From: an uncultured Lachnospiraceae bacterium
GTDB lineage: Bacteria > Bacillota > Clostridia > Lachnospirales > Lachnospiraceae
DNA: 64,000 bases
Direction of reading: 5' to 3'
Assembly (NCBI GenBank): GCA_950097145.1
Contig: CATNCF010000012.1
Coordinates: 1-64,000 of the forward strand
Shown here piece after piece: positions 1 through 8,850 of the stretch; positions within the stretch are counted from its first letter, which is position 1, and each line of letters begins with the position of its first letter. The notes beneath the pieces were generated by a model. It saw only the letters and a list, made by a program, of their open reading frames with translations. It had not been told where the DNA came from and did not search any database. The translations under genes were made by a program, and so were the position numbers.

Positions 1-2174
1 ACAGAAATGGAAGGCCCCAGGGAGACAGGAACGGAAGATCTCAGGGGGACAGAAACGGAAGACCTCAGGGAGACAGAAACGGAAGGCCCCAGGGAGACAG
101 AAACGGAAGAAGCCAGGGAGATAGAAATGGAAGGGGCCAGGGAGATAATAGAAACCGCAATAATCAAAATGGCCGCGGCGGCCAGAGAAACCGTTTTGAG
201 CAGGAGATTAATAAGCTGAATCAAAACAATCCTGCAGCTTCTATGGATGAGACAAGAGGCAAAGAGAGCAGAGAACGAGATAACCGAAAAGGAAACAGCC
301 AGCGACATGAGAAGGAATTGATGGGCAGGAAAAAAGAACGTTTCGATAATCTTGAGAAAAAGACCAGAGGAAAGAAAAATCAACAGCCGGCGCCCAAGAA
401 ACAGCAGAAGGAAGAAGAAACCATTAAGACGATCACTCTTCCGGAAAAAATGACAATTAAAGAACTTGCAGAACGGATGAAAGTACAGGCATCTGCAATT
501 ATTAAAAAACTGTTTTTGCAGGGGACAATGGTAACAGTGAACAGCGAGATTGATTTTGCCGCGGCAGAAGAAATCGCATTAGAGTTTAACTGTATCTGTG
601 AGATGGAAGAAAAAGTTGACGTGATTGCAGAGCTTCTGAAAGAAGAAGACGAGGATGAGGCAGTTCAGGTTAAACGTCCTCCGGTAGTCTGTGTTATGGG
701 GCATGTTGACCATGGAAAAACTTCCTTGCTGGATGCTATCCGCGATACGCATGTAATTGACAAGGAAGCAGGAGGCATTACCCAGCATATCGGCGCATAT
801 ATGGTAGAATGCAACGGGGAAAAAATTACGTTCCTGGATACGCCGGGACATGAGGCATTTACTGCAATGCGCATGCGTGGGGCTAACGCCACAGATATTG
901 CCATTCTGGTAGTGGCAGCAGATGACGGAGTGATGCCTCAGACAGTAGAGGCAATCAGCCATGCCAAGGCGGCAGAGGTAGAAATTATAGTGGCAATCAA
1001 TAAAATTGATAAGCCCAGCGCAAATATTGAGCGTGTAAAACAGGAGCTTGCAGAATATGAACTGATTCCAGAAGACTGGGGCGGAAGTACAATTTTTGTG
1101 CCGGTATCTGCACATACCCATGAAGGAATTGATTCACTGCTGGAAATGGTACTGCTGACAGCAGAGGTAAGTGAATTAAAGGCAAATACCAAGCGCAATG
1201 CGCGAGGACTGGTTATTGAAGCCCAGCTTGATAAAGGACGCGGTTCTGTGGCAACTATCCTGGTACAGAAGGGAACCTTAAAGGTAGGCCAGCCGGTAGC
1301 CTGCGGAAGCTGCTACGGAAAAGTCAGGGCAATGATCGACGATAAGGGCAGAAGAGTAAAGGAAGCAGGACCTTCTACCCCGGTGGAAATATTAGGATTG
1401 AATAATGTGCCCAATGCAGGGGAAATATTTGTATGTACAGATTCAGAAAAAGAAGCTAAGAGTTTTGCAGATACCTTCATTTCTGAGGGACGTGAAAAGA
1501 TGCTTGAGGATACCAAATCCAGAATGTCCCTGGATGATCTGTTCTCACAGATTCAGTCTGGAAATATCAAGGAGCTTCCAATTATCGTAAAAGCAGACGT
1601 ACAGGGTTCTGTGGAGGCAGTAAAACAGAGTCTTATAAAATTATCAGATGAAGAAGTAGTGGTGAAAGTAATTCATGGCGGCGTTGGCGCTATTAATGAG
1701 TCTGACGTCAGTCTTGCATCTGCGTCTAATGCCATCATTATTGGATTTAATGTGCGCCCAGACGCAACCGCAAAAGCAACTGCTGAACGGGAAGGCGTGG
1801 ACATGAGACTTTATAAGGTTATTTACAATGCCATTGAAGATGTGCAGGCCGCAATGAAGGGAATGCTGGATCCAGTATTTGAAGAAAAAGTATTAGGCCA
1901 TGCGGAGATCCGCCAAATATTCAAGGCTTCTGGTGTTGGAAATATTGCAGGTTCCTATGTATTGGACGGCGTATTCCAGAGAGGATGCAAAGTTCGTATT
2001 TCCAGAGAGGGTGAGCAGATTTTCGAAGGAGATCTTGCTTCGCTGAAACGCTTTAAGGATGACGTAAAAGAAGTGAAGTCCGGATATGAATGCGGTCTGG
2101 TATTTGAGGGCTTTAACGATATTCAGGAACTTGACGTGGTAGAAGCCTATACGATGGTGGAAGTGCCGCGTTAA
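1..2174 (+). CDS. infB: Translation initiation factor IF-2 (5' end outside window)
   Basis: IF-2 is the GTPase that brings initiator tRNA to the 30S subunit. The reading frame (codons in phase with position 3) is open to the left edge, so the gene starts upstream; the ATG at 243 is internal. Visible in order: an Arg/Gly/Asn/Gln-rich linker with octapeptide repeats (3-146), a charged lysine-rich region, the IF2_N domain (around 440-600), and the GTPase domain with GHVDHGKT (from about 700), DTPGHEAFT (about 838) and NKID (about 1000). Domains II to IV follow and the protein ends in EVPR. It heads the rbfA-nrnA-truB-ribF run. The low-complexity N-terminus is usual for IF-2; only its repeats are notable. 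Confidence 0.97.
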   Translation, partial: RNGRPQGDRNGRSQGDRNGRPQGDRNGRPQGDRNGRSQGDRNGRGQGDNRNRNNQNGRGGQRNRFEQEINKLNQNNPAASMDETRGKESRERDNRKGNSQRHEKELMGRKKERFDNLEKKTRGKKNQQPAPKKQQKEEETIKTITLPEKMTIKELAERMKVQASAIIKKLFLQGTMVTVNSEIDFAAAEEIALEFNCICEMEEKVDVIAELLKEEDEDEAVQVKRPPVVCVMGHVDHGKTSLLDAIRDTHVIDKEAGGITQHIGAYMVECNGEKITFLDTPGHEAFTAMRMRGANATDIAILVVAADDGVMPQTVEAISHAKAAEVEIIVAINKIDKPSANIERVKQELAEYELIPEDWGGSTIFVPVSAHTHEGIDSLLEMVLLTAEVSELKANTKRNARGLVIEAQLDKGRGSVATILVQKGTLKVGQPVACGSCYGKVRAMIDDKGRRVKEAGPSTPVEILGLNNVPNAGEIFVCTDSEKEAKSFADTFISEGREKMLEDTKSRMSLDDLFSQIQSGNIKELPIIVKADVQGSVEAVKQSLIKLSDEEVVVKVIHGGVGAINESDVSLASASNAIIIGFNVRPDATAKATAEREGVDMRLYKVIYNAIEDVQAAMKGMLDPVFEEKVLGHAEIRQIFKASGVGNIAGSYVLDGVFQRGCKVRISREGEQIFEGDLASLKRFKDDVKEVKSGYECGLVFEGFNDIQELDVVEAYTMVEVPR
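3..146 (+). repeat. 24-bp tandem repeats encoding RNGR(P/S/G)QGD in infB
   Basis: Six consecutive 24-bp units (3-26, 27-50, 51-74, 75-98, 99-122, 123-146) each encode eight residues, RNGRxQGD, where x is P, S, P, P, S, G. The array probably continues left of the window. It lies in the flexible linker of IF-2, where length is free to vary. The same DNA is also open in another frame (7-219), which simply reflects the repeat. Confidence 0.9.
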
Positions 2175-2228
2175 AGAATTCTGTCCGGCACATGAAGTGC
2201 AGGAAGCAAATAAGGAGTAAGACAGAAT

Positions 2229-2603
2229 ATGAGAAAAAACAGCATTAAAAATACAAGAATCAATGAAGAGGTGCTGCGGGAATTGAGCAATATTATCCGG
2301 GGAGAAATCAAAGATCCCAGAATTAACCCGCTGACCTCAGTGGTTGCCGTGGAGGTGGCTCCGGATTTAAAAACCTGTAAAGCATTTATCAGTGTTTTGG
2401 GAGAGGAAGATTCCCAGCAGGCTACTCTTGCAGGATTAAAGAGCGCAGAAGGGTATATTCGAAGCAAATTGGCAAAGAATATTAATTTAAGAAACACACC
2501 GGAGATCCGCTTTGTTCTGGATCAGTCCATTGAATATGGCGTAAATATGTCAAAACTCATTGATGATGTGAACAGACAAGATGCGGATAAGAAAGATGCA
2601 TAA
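2229..2603 (+). CDS. rbfA: 30S ribosome-binding factor A
   Basis: A 124-residue protein of the usual RbfA length. RbfA is a single KH-fold protein that binds the immature 30S subunit and helps mature the 5' end of 16S rRNA. The N-terminus (RINEEVLRELSNIIRGEIKDPR) and the later LTSVVAVEVAPDLKTCKAF and IRFVLDQSIEYG stretches are characteristic. An AAGGAG site at 2212-2217 precedes the ATG. It lies 54 bp after infB, the common Firmicute order. Confidence 0.95.
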   Translation: MRKNSIKNTRINEEVLRELSNIIRGEIKDPRINPLTSVVAVEVAPDLKTCKAFISVLGEEDSQQATLAGLKSAEGYIRSKLAKNINLRNTPEIRFVLDQSIEYGVNMSKLIDDVNRQDADKKDA

Positions 2604-2626
2604 AACAAAAGCAGGGAGCGTTCCAT

Positions 2627-3580
2627 ATGAAAGATTTGGCTTCTCAGTTGGCACAGGTAAAAACAGTTGCCATTGCAGGTCATGTAAGGCCTGACGGCGA
2701 CTGTGTGGGTTCCTGCCTGGCAACTTACAATTATATTAACACCTGGTTTCCACAGATTCAGGCAGATATTTATCTGGAACCCATTCCAAATATATTTAAA
2801 TTTTTGAATCATTCAGATAAGATATGCAATTCCTGTGACAGTAATCAGGTTTATGATTTATGCATTGTGCAGGACTGCGGAGATACTGGGCGTCTTGGGC
2901 CGGCTGTAAAGTATTTTAAGACAGCGGGAAAAACGATCTGTGTTGACCATCATGTAAGTAACAGCAGCTTTGCAGATGAAAATTATATTGTTCCAGAGGC
3001 AAGTTCCACCTCTGAACTGGTTTTTGAACTGCTGGAACAGGAACGAATTACCAAAGAAATTGCAGAATGCATTTATGTGGGGATTGTGCATGATACCGGG
3101 GTATTTCAATATTCCAGTACTTCTGCAAAGACCATGAATGCAGCGGGAATCCTCATGGAAAAAGGCATCAATTTTTCTAAAATTATTGATGATACCTTTT
3201 ACACGAAGACTTTTGCACAGAATCAGATTCTTGGACAGGCGCTCTTAAAAAGCCGGCTATATCTGAATGGAACGGTAATTGCAACTGCGCTGACCCTTAA
3301 GGAAATGGAACAGTTTCAGGTGCAGCCCAAACATTTGGAAGGCATTGTCAGCCAGCTTAGGGTGACCAAAGGCGTGGAGGCGGCAGTATTTCTTTATGAA
3401 AATGAGGATCATACCTGGAAGTTGAGTATGCGTTCCAATGGAAAAACGGATGTGGCAGAAATAGCTGTGAAGCATCAGGGAGGCGGCCATGTGAGGGCTG
3501 CCGGAGCTACGATGGAAGGTTCGGCAGAGGAAATTATCTACATCATTTGTAAAGAGATAGAAAGGCAGCTCCATGATTAG
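2627..3580 (+). CDS. nrnA: DHH-family oligoribonuclease / pAp phosphatase (NrnA)
   Basis: A 317-residue DHH-DHHA1 phosphoesterase. NrnA degrades short oligoribonucleotides to mononucleotides and dephosphorylates pAp. Metal-binding motifs visible are HVRPDGDCVGS near residue 20, QDCGD near 84, VDHHVSN near 105 and VHDTGVFQYS near 155; the DHHA1 substrate motif GGGHVRAAG is near the C-terminus. AGGGAG at 2613-2618 supports this ATG. The 3' end overlaps truB by 8 bp, so the two are probably translationally coupled. Confidence 0.93.
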   Translation: MKDLASQLAQVKTVAIAGHVRPDGDCVGSCLATYNYINTWFPQIQADIYLEPIPNIFKFLNHSDKICNSCDSNQVYDLCIVQDCGDTGRLGPAVKYFKTAGKTICVDHHVSNSSFADENYIVPEASSTSELVFELLEQERITKEIAECIYVGIVHDTGVFQYSSTSAKTMNAAGILMEKGINFSKIIDDTFYTKTFAQNQILGQALLKSRLYLNGTVIATALTLKEMEQFQVQPKHLEGIVSQLRVTKGVEAAVFLYENEDHTWKLSMRSNGKTDVAEIAVKHQGGGHVRAAGATMEGSAEEIIYIICKEIERQLHD

Positions 3581-4508
3581 CGGAATTATCAATGTATATA
3601 AAGAAAAGGGTTATACTTCTCATGATGTGGTTGCAAAACTGCGGGGAATTTTAAGGCAGAAAAAGATCGGACATACTGGAACGCTGGATCCGGACGCAGA
3701 AGGGGTTCTTCCAGTGTGTCTGGGCAAGGCAACAAAAGTCTGTGATTTGCTTACAGAAAAAGACAAGGAATATGAAGCTGTGCTGCTGCTGGGAACAGCC
3801 ACAGATACCCAGGATATAACAGGGACGATATTGAATGAGAAAACGGTGGACTGCAGTGAGAAAGAAATCCATAAAATTATCATGGATTTTGTTGGCAGTT
3901 ATGATCAGATTCCACCTATGTATTCTGCGCTGAAAGTTAATGGAAAGAAACTTTGCGATTTGGCAAGGGAAGGCATTACCGTAGAACGCAGGCCCCGAAG
4001 GATTCAGATTTATGAGATTAAAATTATAGAAACGGCGCTGCCTAGGGTGCGTATCAAAGTGCATTGTTCCAAAGGGACCTATATTCGCACCTTGTGCCAT
4101 GATATTGGAGAAAAAGCGGGATGCGGCGGCTGTATGGAAGCTCTGGTGCGTACCCGGGTTTCAGAATTTAGGTTGCAGGAGGCCCGCAGGCTTTCTGATA
4201 TTGAAGCGCAGGTAGATGCTGTTCGCCAGCAGAAAAAAGACAGTGAGCTTACAAAAGCAGATTTGAAGGATCTGGTAAGAGATACAGACAGTGTTTTTCT
4301 GGAATATCCATGTGTCTGTGTCAGAGAAGAATTTTCAAAACTTCTCTATAATGGAAACCCTCTCAAAAAGGAATGGATAAGAAACTGGCAGAATTTCTAT
4401 GAGACAAAGGTTCTGCGGGTCTATGACAGCAGTCAGCGCTTTGTTGGAATTTATCAATGGAAGGAGTCTGGCATGGATATCCGCCCAATTAAGATTTTTA
4501 TGGAATAG
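3573..4508 (+). CDS. truB: tRNA pseudouridine(55) synthase
   Basis: TruB makes pseudouridine 55 in the T-loop of tRNAs. This 311-residue protein begins with the typical GIINVYKEKGYTSHDVV. It contains HTGTLDPDAEGVLPVCLG, whose Asp in LDP is the catalytic nucleophile, followed by YSALKVNGKKLCDLAREG and CSKGTYIRTLCHDIG. The C-terminal part is the less conserved TruB tail. The gene starts inside the end of nrnA and is followed 10 bp later by ribF. Confidence 0.95.
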   Translation: MISGIINVYKEKGYTSHDVVAKLRGILRQKKIGHTGTLDPDAEGVLPVCLGKATKVCDLLTEKDKEYEAVLLLGTATDTQDITGTILNEKTVDCSEKEIHKIIMDFVGSYDQIPPMYSALKVNGKKLCDLAREGITVERRPRRIQIYEIKIIETALPRVRIKVHCSKGTYIRTLCHDIGEKAGCGGCMEALVRTRVSEFRLQEARRLSDIEAQVDAVRQQKKDSELTKADLKDLVRDTDSVFLEYPCVCVREEFSKLLYNGNPLKKEWIRNWQNFYETKVLRVYDSSQRFVGIYQWKESGMDIRPIKIFME

Positions 4509-4518
4509 GACAGAAATT

Positions 4519-5466
4519 ATGGAATACATAAGGCATAGCATGACATTTGAAATACAGGAACCTACGGTGCTTTCTTTAGGAAAATTTGACGGGCTGCACC
4601 GTGGACATGAATTGCTGCTGGAATATATGGCAAAAAAGAAGCAGGAACATCCAGAATTAAAAGCAGTAGTGTTTACTTTTGATATTCCTCCCCGGGAGCA
4701 GGTACAGAATATTTCTGCACAGGTGCTCACAACCAGATTCGAAAAAGAACAGCTTTTTCAGAACATGGGGATTGACTATGTAATTGAGTGTCCCTTTACC
4801 CGGGAAATCATGTGCATGGAACCAGAAGAATTTATCCGCAGAATTGCTTCAGACCTTCATGTAAAGTATATGGTAGTGGGAGCAGATTTCCGTTTTGGCT
4901 ACAAGCGCAGAGGGGATTACCGGATGCTGATGGAATATGCGGATCAGTACGGGTATTGTGTAGAAGTGCTGGATAAAATCCAGGAAAATGGAAGAGATAT
5001 CAGCAGTACTTTTGTCCGGGAAGAAATTGCATCAGGGAATATTGAGAAAGCAAACGAATTGCTGGGATATGCATTTTTTGTGGAAGGACGGGTTTTGCAT
5101 GGCAGGAAAATTGGAAAGGCTGTGCTGGGAATTCCCACAATCAATCTGATTCCCCCGCCGGACAAGCTGCTGCCTCCCTTTGGCGTTTATGTGACAGAGA
5201 CAGTGTGGGAGGGGCAGAATTATCCTGGGATTACCAATGTGGGATGTAAACCTACAATTCAGGGAGATAATCCCGTGGGTGTGGAGACGCACTTATTTGA
5301 TTTTACAGAAAATTTGTATGGAGAAGAAGTACAAATCCGTTTTTTAAAACATGTCCGCAAAGAGCAGAAATTTGAGACTCTGGATGCGCTTATGGCGCAG
5401 ATGGAACTGGATATACAATATGGAAGGCTGTATTTTAACACAGGAAAAGGAGTTCAGAAGAACTAA
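4519..5466 (+). CDS. ribF: Bifunctional riboflavin kinase / FAD synthetase
   Basis: RibF converts riboflavin to FMN and then to FAD. The ATG at 4519 gives 315 residues. The frame is open further upstream, but that extension overlaps truB and has no family-like sequence. The N-terminal nucleotidyltransferase shows LGKFDGLHRGHELLLEYM. The C-terminal kinase domain has GRKIGKAVLGIPTINL with the PTxN motif, and GVYVTETVWEG. It is the last gene of the infB run. Confidence 0.94.
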   Translation: MEYIRHSMTFEIQEPTVLSLGKFDGLHRGHELLLEYMAKKKQEHPELKAVVFTFDIPPREQVQNISAQVLTTRFEKEQLFQNMGIDYVIECPFTREIMCMEPEEFIRRIASDLHVKYMVVGADFRFGYKRRGDYRMLMEYADQYGYCVEVLDKIQENGRDISSTFVREEIASGNIEKANELLGYAFFVEGRVLHGRKIGKAVLGIPTINLIPPPDKLLPPFGVYVTETVWEGQNYPGITNVGCKPTIQGDNPVGVETHLFDFTENLYGEEVQIRFLKHVRKEQKFETLDALMAQMELDIQYGRLYFNTGKGVQKN

Positions 5467-5478
5467 AGGGTGAATTGC

Positions 5479-7113
5479 ATGGAATTAATATTAAATTTGC
5501 TTGGTGGCCTGGGATTGTTTTTGTTTGGTATGAATTTTATGAGCCAGGGATTACAGAAAGCAGCAGGAGCACGGCTTCGATCTATTTTGGAGGCTATGAC
5601 GAAAAACAAGATTGTAGCGGTGCTGTTCGGAGCGTTGTTTACGGCTATCATACAGTCGTCGGGAGCAACCACGGTTATGGTTGTCAGCTTTGTAAATGCA
5701 GGAATTATGACGCTGGCTCAGTCTGTGGGAATTATATTTGGAGCGAATATTGGAACAACCATTACTTCCCAGTTAGTAGCGTTTAATCTGACAGGTGTGG
5801 CGCCTTTTATTTTATTTGCGGGAGCTGTCCTTATTATGTTTGGCAAGAAGCCCATGGTAAAGAAAGTCGGAGAGGTGATTCTTGGATTCGGCGCGTTGTT
5901 TATGGGAATCAGTATGATGAAGGATGCCATGACAGATCTGAGACATTATCAGGCAGTGTTAAACGTCCTGGGCAGTATGGATAACCCTCTGCTTGGAATT
6001 TTATTTGGAACATTGATTACTATAATTGTACAAAGCTCTTCTGTAACAGTAAGTATTCTGCTGTTGATGGCAAGCCAGGGACTGATAGATTTATCTGTCT
6101 GTTTCTATGTGATTCTGGGCTGTAATATTGGTTCTTGCACTCCGGCGGTTCTCGCAAGTCTGGATGCAAAAAAAGAGGCGAAGCGTGCAGCGGCCATCCA
6201 TGTCATGTTTAATGTTTTAGGTATGGTGATAATAGGGATACTGCTCGCCTTTGGAATGGAATATTTTGAAAACTTTATTTTACATATATCCGGTTCTGAT
6301 GTGGGCCGCTGCGTGGCAAATGCAGATACGTTTTTCAAGATTTTCCAGACGCTGATTTTCCTGCCGATCTCTGCACAGTTTATCGCTATGACCAGGCGCA
6401 TTATTCCAGGCGAGGATCAAATGCAGAACGAGTATCAGTTTATGTATATTGGAAAGCAGACGATTTTTGCTCCTTCTACAGCAGTCGTGGAGACTACCCA
6501 GGAAATTGAGCGCATGGGAACCATGGCCAGGGAGAATATGCAGCTTGCCATGGAAGCGTTTTTTGATGGAAATCAAAATAAGATTGCTAAGGTTTATGAC
6601 ATGGAGAAACAGATTGATTTCTTAAGCAAAGAGATTACAGATTATCTGGTAAAGATCAATCAGCTCCAATTGCCTGTGGTAGATGCAAAACGTATTGGCG
6701 GTCTCTTCCATGTGGTCAGCGATATTGAGCGTATTGGGGATCATGCAGAAAATATTGCGGATGCGGCGGTAAAAAGCGCAGAAGAAAATCTTGAATTTAC
6801 CAAGAAAGGACAGAAAGAGATACAGGAAATGCATGAGAAGACCATGGAGATTCTGGAGAAATCCATGGAAATGTTTACCACCCTGGACCGAAAAAATCTC
6901 CCGGATATTTTAGAACTGGAGGATAATATTGATAATATGGAACGCCAGCTCCAGCAGAACCATGTGAAACGTATGGCAAAGGGAAAATGTTCTCCAATGA
7001 CAGGCATTTTGTTTACAGATCTTGTGACAGGCCTGGAGCGTGTGGCAGACCATGCCACCAATATTGCATTTTCAATTCTGGAGGATGATCCGGAAGAGAT
7101 CCGACAGTCCTAA
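5479..7113 (+). CDS. Na/Pi cotransporter family protein with C-terminal PhoU-like domain
   Basis: A membrane protein of 544 residues with two PNaS repeats, each with a QSS signature (AIIQSSGATTVM around residue 55 and IIVQSSSVTVSI around 180), then a soluble helical PhoU-like region from about residue 335. Such proteins import phosphate with sodium, and some bacterial members act in export. The GTG at 5470 is in frame, but AAGGGTG at 5466-5472 sits 6 bp before the ATG at 5479, which decides the start. It lies 12 bp after ribF, so it may share that transcript. Confidence 0.9.
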   Translation: MELILNLLGGLGLFLFGMNFMSQGLQKAAGARLRSILEAMTKNKIVAVLFGALFTAIIQSSGATTVMVVSFVNAGIMTLAQSVGIIFGANIGTTITSQLVAFNLTGVAPFILFAGAVLIMFGKKPMVKKVGEVILGFGALFMGISMMKDAMTDLRHYQAVLNVLGSMDNPLLGILFGTLITIIVQSSSVTVSILLLMASQGLIDLSVCFYVILGCNIGSCTPAVLASLDAKKEAKRAAAIHVMFNVLGMVIIGILLAFGMEYFENFILHISGSDVGRCVANADTFFKIFQTLIFLPISAQFIAMTRRIIPGEDQMQNEYQFMYIGKQTIFAPSTAVVETTQEIERMGTMARENMQLAMEAFFDGNQNKIAKVYDMEKQIDFLSKEITDYLVKINQLQLPVVDAKRIGGLFHVVSDIERIGDHAENIADAAVKSAEENLEFTKKGQKEIQEMHEKTMEILEKSMEMFTTLDRKNLPDILELEDNIDNMERQLQQNHVKRMAKGKCSPMTGILFTDLVTGLERVADHATNIAFSILEDDPEEIRQS

Positions 7114-7150
7114 AGAATGTTACAGTTATTACGTAATTATTACAAAAATC

Positions 7151-7179
7151 TTGACAATATATGAAAGCCTTGTTATAAT
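7151..7179 (+). promoter_or_regulatory. Consensus sigma-A promoter for the NlpC/P60 gene
   Basis: TTGACA at 7151-7156 and TATAAT at 7174-7179 are separated by 17 bp, an exact match to the housekeeping consensus. The start codon at 7220 lies about 33 bp past the expected transcription start. Confidence 0.9.
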
Positions 7180-7219
7180 GGCGTAAAATCAGTAATAAAC
7201 TTTTCCTGGAGGTAAACAG

Positions 7220-8269
7220 ATGAGAAATCACATTAAAAATGAATGGAAAAAAGTAATTGCAGGATGTCTGGCAGGAGCAATGGCACTCGTACCACATATA
7301 TCTGTACTGGCGGCAAATCAGGGAAGCGCAGGTGTTTCAGCTATGTTCAATGAGTGTCTGGTAGAAGGTACAGATGCTGGGAAATCTGTGTCAGATGCAG
7401 AGGTAACAGCTTCCACTGAACCAAAGACTGTATGCGGTTACACAAATCTGGGAGTTGCTAATGTGGAGAATCATTTGAACATCAGAGAAGGCGCTGGGGA
7501 AGAAAGCGAGCTTGCAGGCAAGCTTCCACGGGATGCAGGATGTGAGATTTTATCGCAGGAGGGAGAATGGTTCCAGATTCAGTCTGGCGATGTGACTGGA
7601 TATGTGAAGGGAGAGTTTCTTCTGACTGGAGAAGCTGCGGCTCAGCGGGCAGACGAAGTGAAGTCAATTGTAGCTGTTTCCAGGACCCAGACATTGAATG
7701 CAAGAGTAGAACCCAACACAGAAAGTACGATCTGGGTTACTATTGCAGAAGGGGAAGAAATGCAGATGGTGGAAGACCTGGGTGACTGGGTAAAAGTTGA
7801 CATAGATGGCGATGAATGTTATGTGGCAAAGGAATATGTGGAATTGTCGGAGCAGCTTCCAAAAGCGATGACCATGACGGAGATTCGATATGGCGAAGGT
7901 ATCTCAAATGTGCGTGTGGATATGATACAGTACGCATGCCAGTTTGTAGGAAACCGTTACGTCTGGGGCGGGACAAGCCTGACAGGCGGTGTAGACTGTT
8001 CCGGATTTACCATGCGGATTTATGAGAAATATGGTATTTATCTGCCCCATTCTTCCAGTGCGCAGTCGGGTTATGGAACCAGAATCGATCCTTCCGAGGC
8101 AAAACCAGGAGACTTGTTCTTCTATGGAAATGGCGGGGGAATTAATCATGTGGCAATGTATATTGGAAATGGGCAGATCGTACACGCCAGCTCCGCTAAA
8201 ACCGGAATTAAGATTTCCAATGCATTTTACCGTTCTCCAATTTGTGTGACAAGACTGATCAATGATTAG
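7220..8269 (+). CDS. Secreted SH3-domain NlpC/P60 peptidoglycan hydrolase
   Basis: A 349-residue exported protein. It has a basic start and a hydrophobic signal peptide (residues about 8-33, likely cut after VLA), two bacterial SH3 domains (about 70-135 and 143-205) and a C-terminal NlpC/P60 domain (about 225-349). The catalytic Cys is in GGVDCSGF, the His in GGINHVAMYIG and the third residue is the His in QIVHASS. This family cuts D-Glu-to-diamino-acid bonds in stem peptides. TGGAGGTA at 7206-7213 is the ribosome-binding site. Single-gene unit with its own strong promoter. Confidence 0.93.
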   Translation: MRNHIKNEWKKVIAGCLAGAMALVPHISVLAANQGSAGVSAMFNECLVEGTDAGKSVSDAEVTASTEPKTVCGYTNLGVANVENHLNIREGAGEESELAGKLPRDAGCEILSQEGEWFQIQSGDVTGYVKGEFLLTGEAAAQRADEVKSIVAVSRTQTLNARVEPNTESTIWVTIAEGEEMQMVEDLGDWVKVDIDGDECYVAKEYVELSEQLPKAMTMTEIRYGEGISNVRVDMIQYACQFVGNRYVWGGTSLTGGVDCSGFTMRIYEKYGIYLPHSSSAQSGYGTRIDPSEAKPGDLFFYGNGGGINHVAMYIGNGQIVHASSAKTGIKISNAFYRSPICVTRLIND

Positions 8270-8293
8270 GAGCGAATTGTTTAGAATAATTTC

Positions 8294-8322
8294 TTTACAA
8301 GCGAAAAACCATATGATATAAT
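8294..8322 (+). promoter_or_regulatory. Sigma-A promoter of rpsO
   Basis: TTTACA at 8294-8299 and TATAAT at 8317-8322 with a 17-bp spacer. It predicts a transcript starting near 8329 with a 5' leader of about 145 nt before rpsO. Confidence 0.85.
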
Positions 8323-8328
8323 GCTATC

Positions 8329-8399
8329 TGGCGAGTGTCCAGAGGATGCCAGCCGAAATTTATGAGAAGCCCATATTCAGTAACCGGATACTCCGACCA
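8329..8399 (+). promoter_or_regulatory. Structured rpsO leader, possible S15 autoregulatory element
   Basis: The leader begins with a long-range helix: GAGTGTCC (8333-8340) pairs with GGATACTC (8386-8393) with one G-U pair, extended outward by TGGC (8329-8332) with interrupted complementarity at 8395-8399. It encloses about 45 nt that could hold further helices. S15 represses its own synthesis through leader structures in several bacteria (established for other species). That this leader does so is an inference from position and pairing. Confidence 0.5.
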
Positions 8400-8474
8400 T
8401 TACTTGATATCTCTAAGCTTTTCTGCATAAGGAAAAGGGAACGGGCGATACTAATATTTAAGGAGGTTATCATT

Positions 8475-8741
8475 ATGATAGCAAAGGAAAAGAAACAGTC
8501 AATTATCGCTGAGTATGCAAGAACACCTGGCGATACAGGTTCACCGGAAGTTCAGATTGCGATATTGACAGCAAGAATTCAGGAATTAACAGATCATTTA
8601 AAGGATAATCCTAAGGATCACCATTCCAGACGCGGACTTTTGAAGATGGTAGGTCAGAGACGCGGTCTGCTGGCTTATTTAAAGAAAGTGGATATTGAAA
8701 GATATCGTACATTAATTGAGCGTTTAGGGCTGAGAAAATAA
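8475..8741 (+). CDS. rpsO: 30S ribosomal protein S15
   Basis: An 88-residue S15, a primary 16S rRNA-binding protein of the 30S platform. Diagnostic stretches are [38 protein letters not shown] and [20 protein letters not shown] at 8461-8467 fixes the ATG at 8475; the frame is open further upstream, but that part is the untranslated leader. Followed by a strong terminator, then pnp, the classic rpsO-pnp order. Confidence 0.97.
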   Translation: MIAKEKKQSIIAEYARTPGDTGSPEVQIAILTARIQELTDHLKDNPKDHHSRRGLLKMVGQRRGLLAYLKKVDIERYRTLIERLGLRK

Positions 8742-8755
8742 TTCTACATGCCCAT

Positions 8756-8784
8756 AATAGAGCGGTTTTCCGCTCTATTTTCTT
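8756..8784 (+). terminator. Rho-independent terminator after rpsO
   Basis: A 10-bp perfect stem (8756-8765 with 8770-8779), a TTTT loop and a T-rich tail to 8784. It probably separates most rpsO transcripts from pnp. Confidence 0.88.
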
Positions 8785-8850
8785 AGTCTCACAGGACTGG
8801 GAAATATTGTGTTGATGCGGATTGGTCCGCTTTATTTAAGGAGAAAGCTT

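Noticed and set aside
7-219. 70-residue ORF at the left edge
   Set aside because: It is a shadow of the infB tandem repeat; the infB frame is open to the edge and matches IF-2.
7180-7219. Riboswitch (e.g. c-di-AMP type) before the NlpC/P60 gene
   Set aside because: The leader after the consensus promoter is only about 33 nt, too short for that class.
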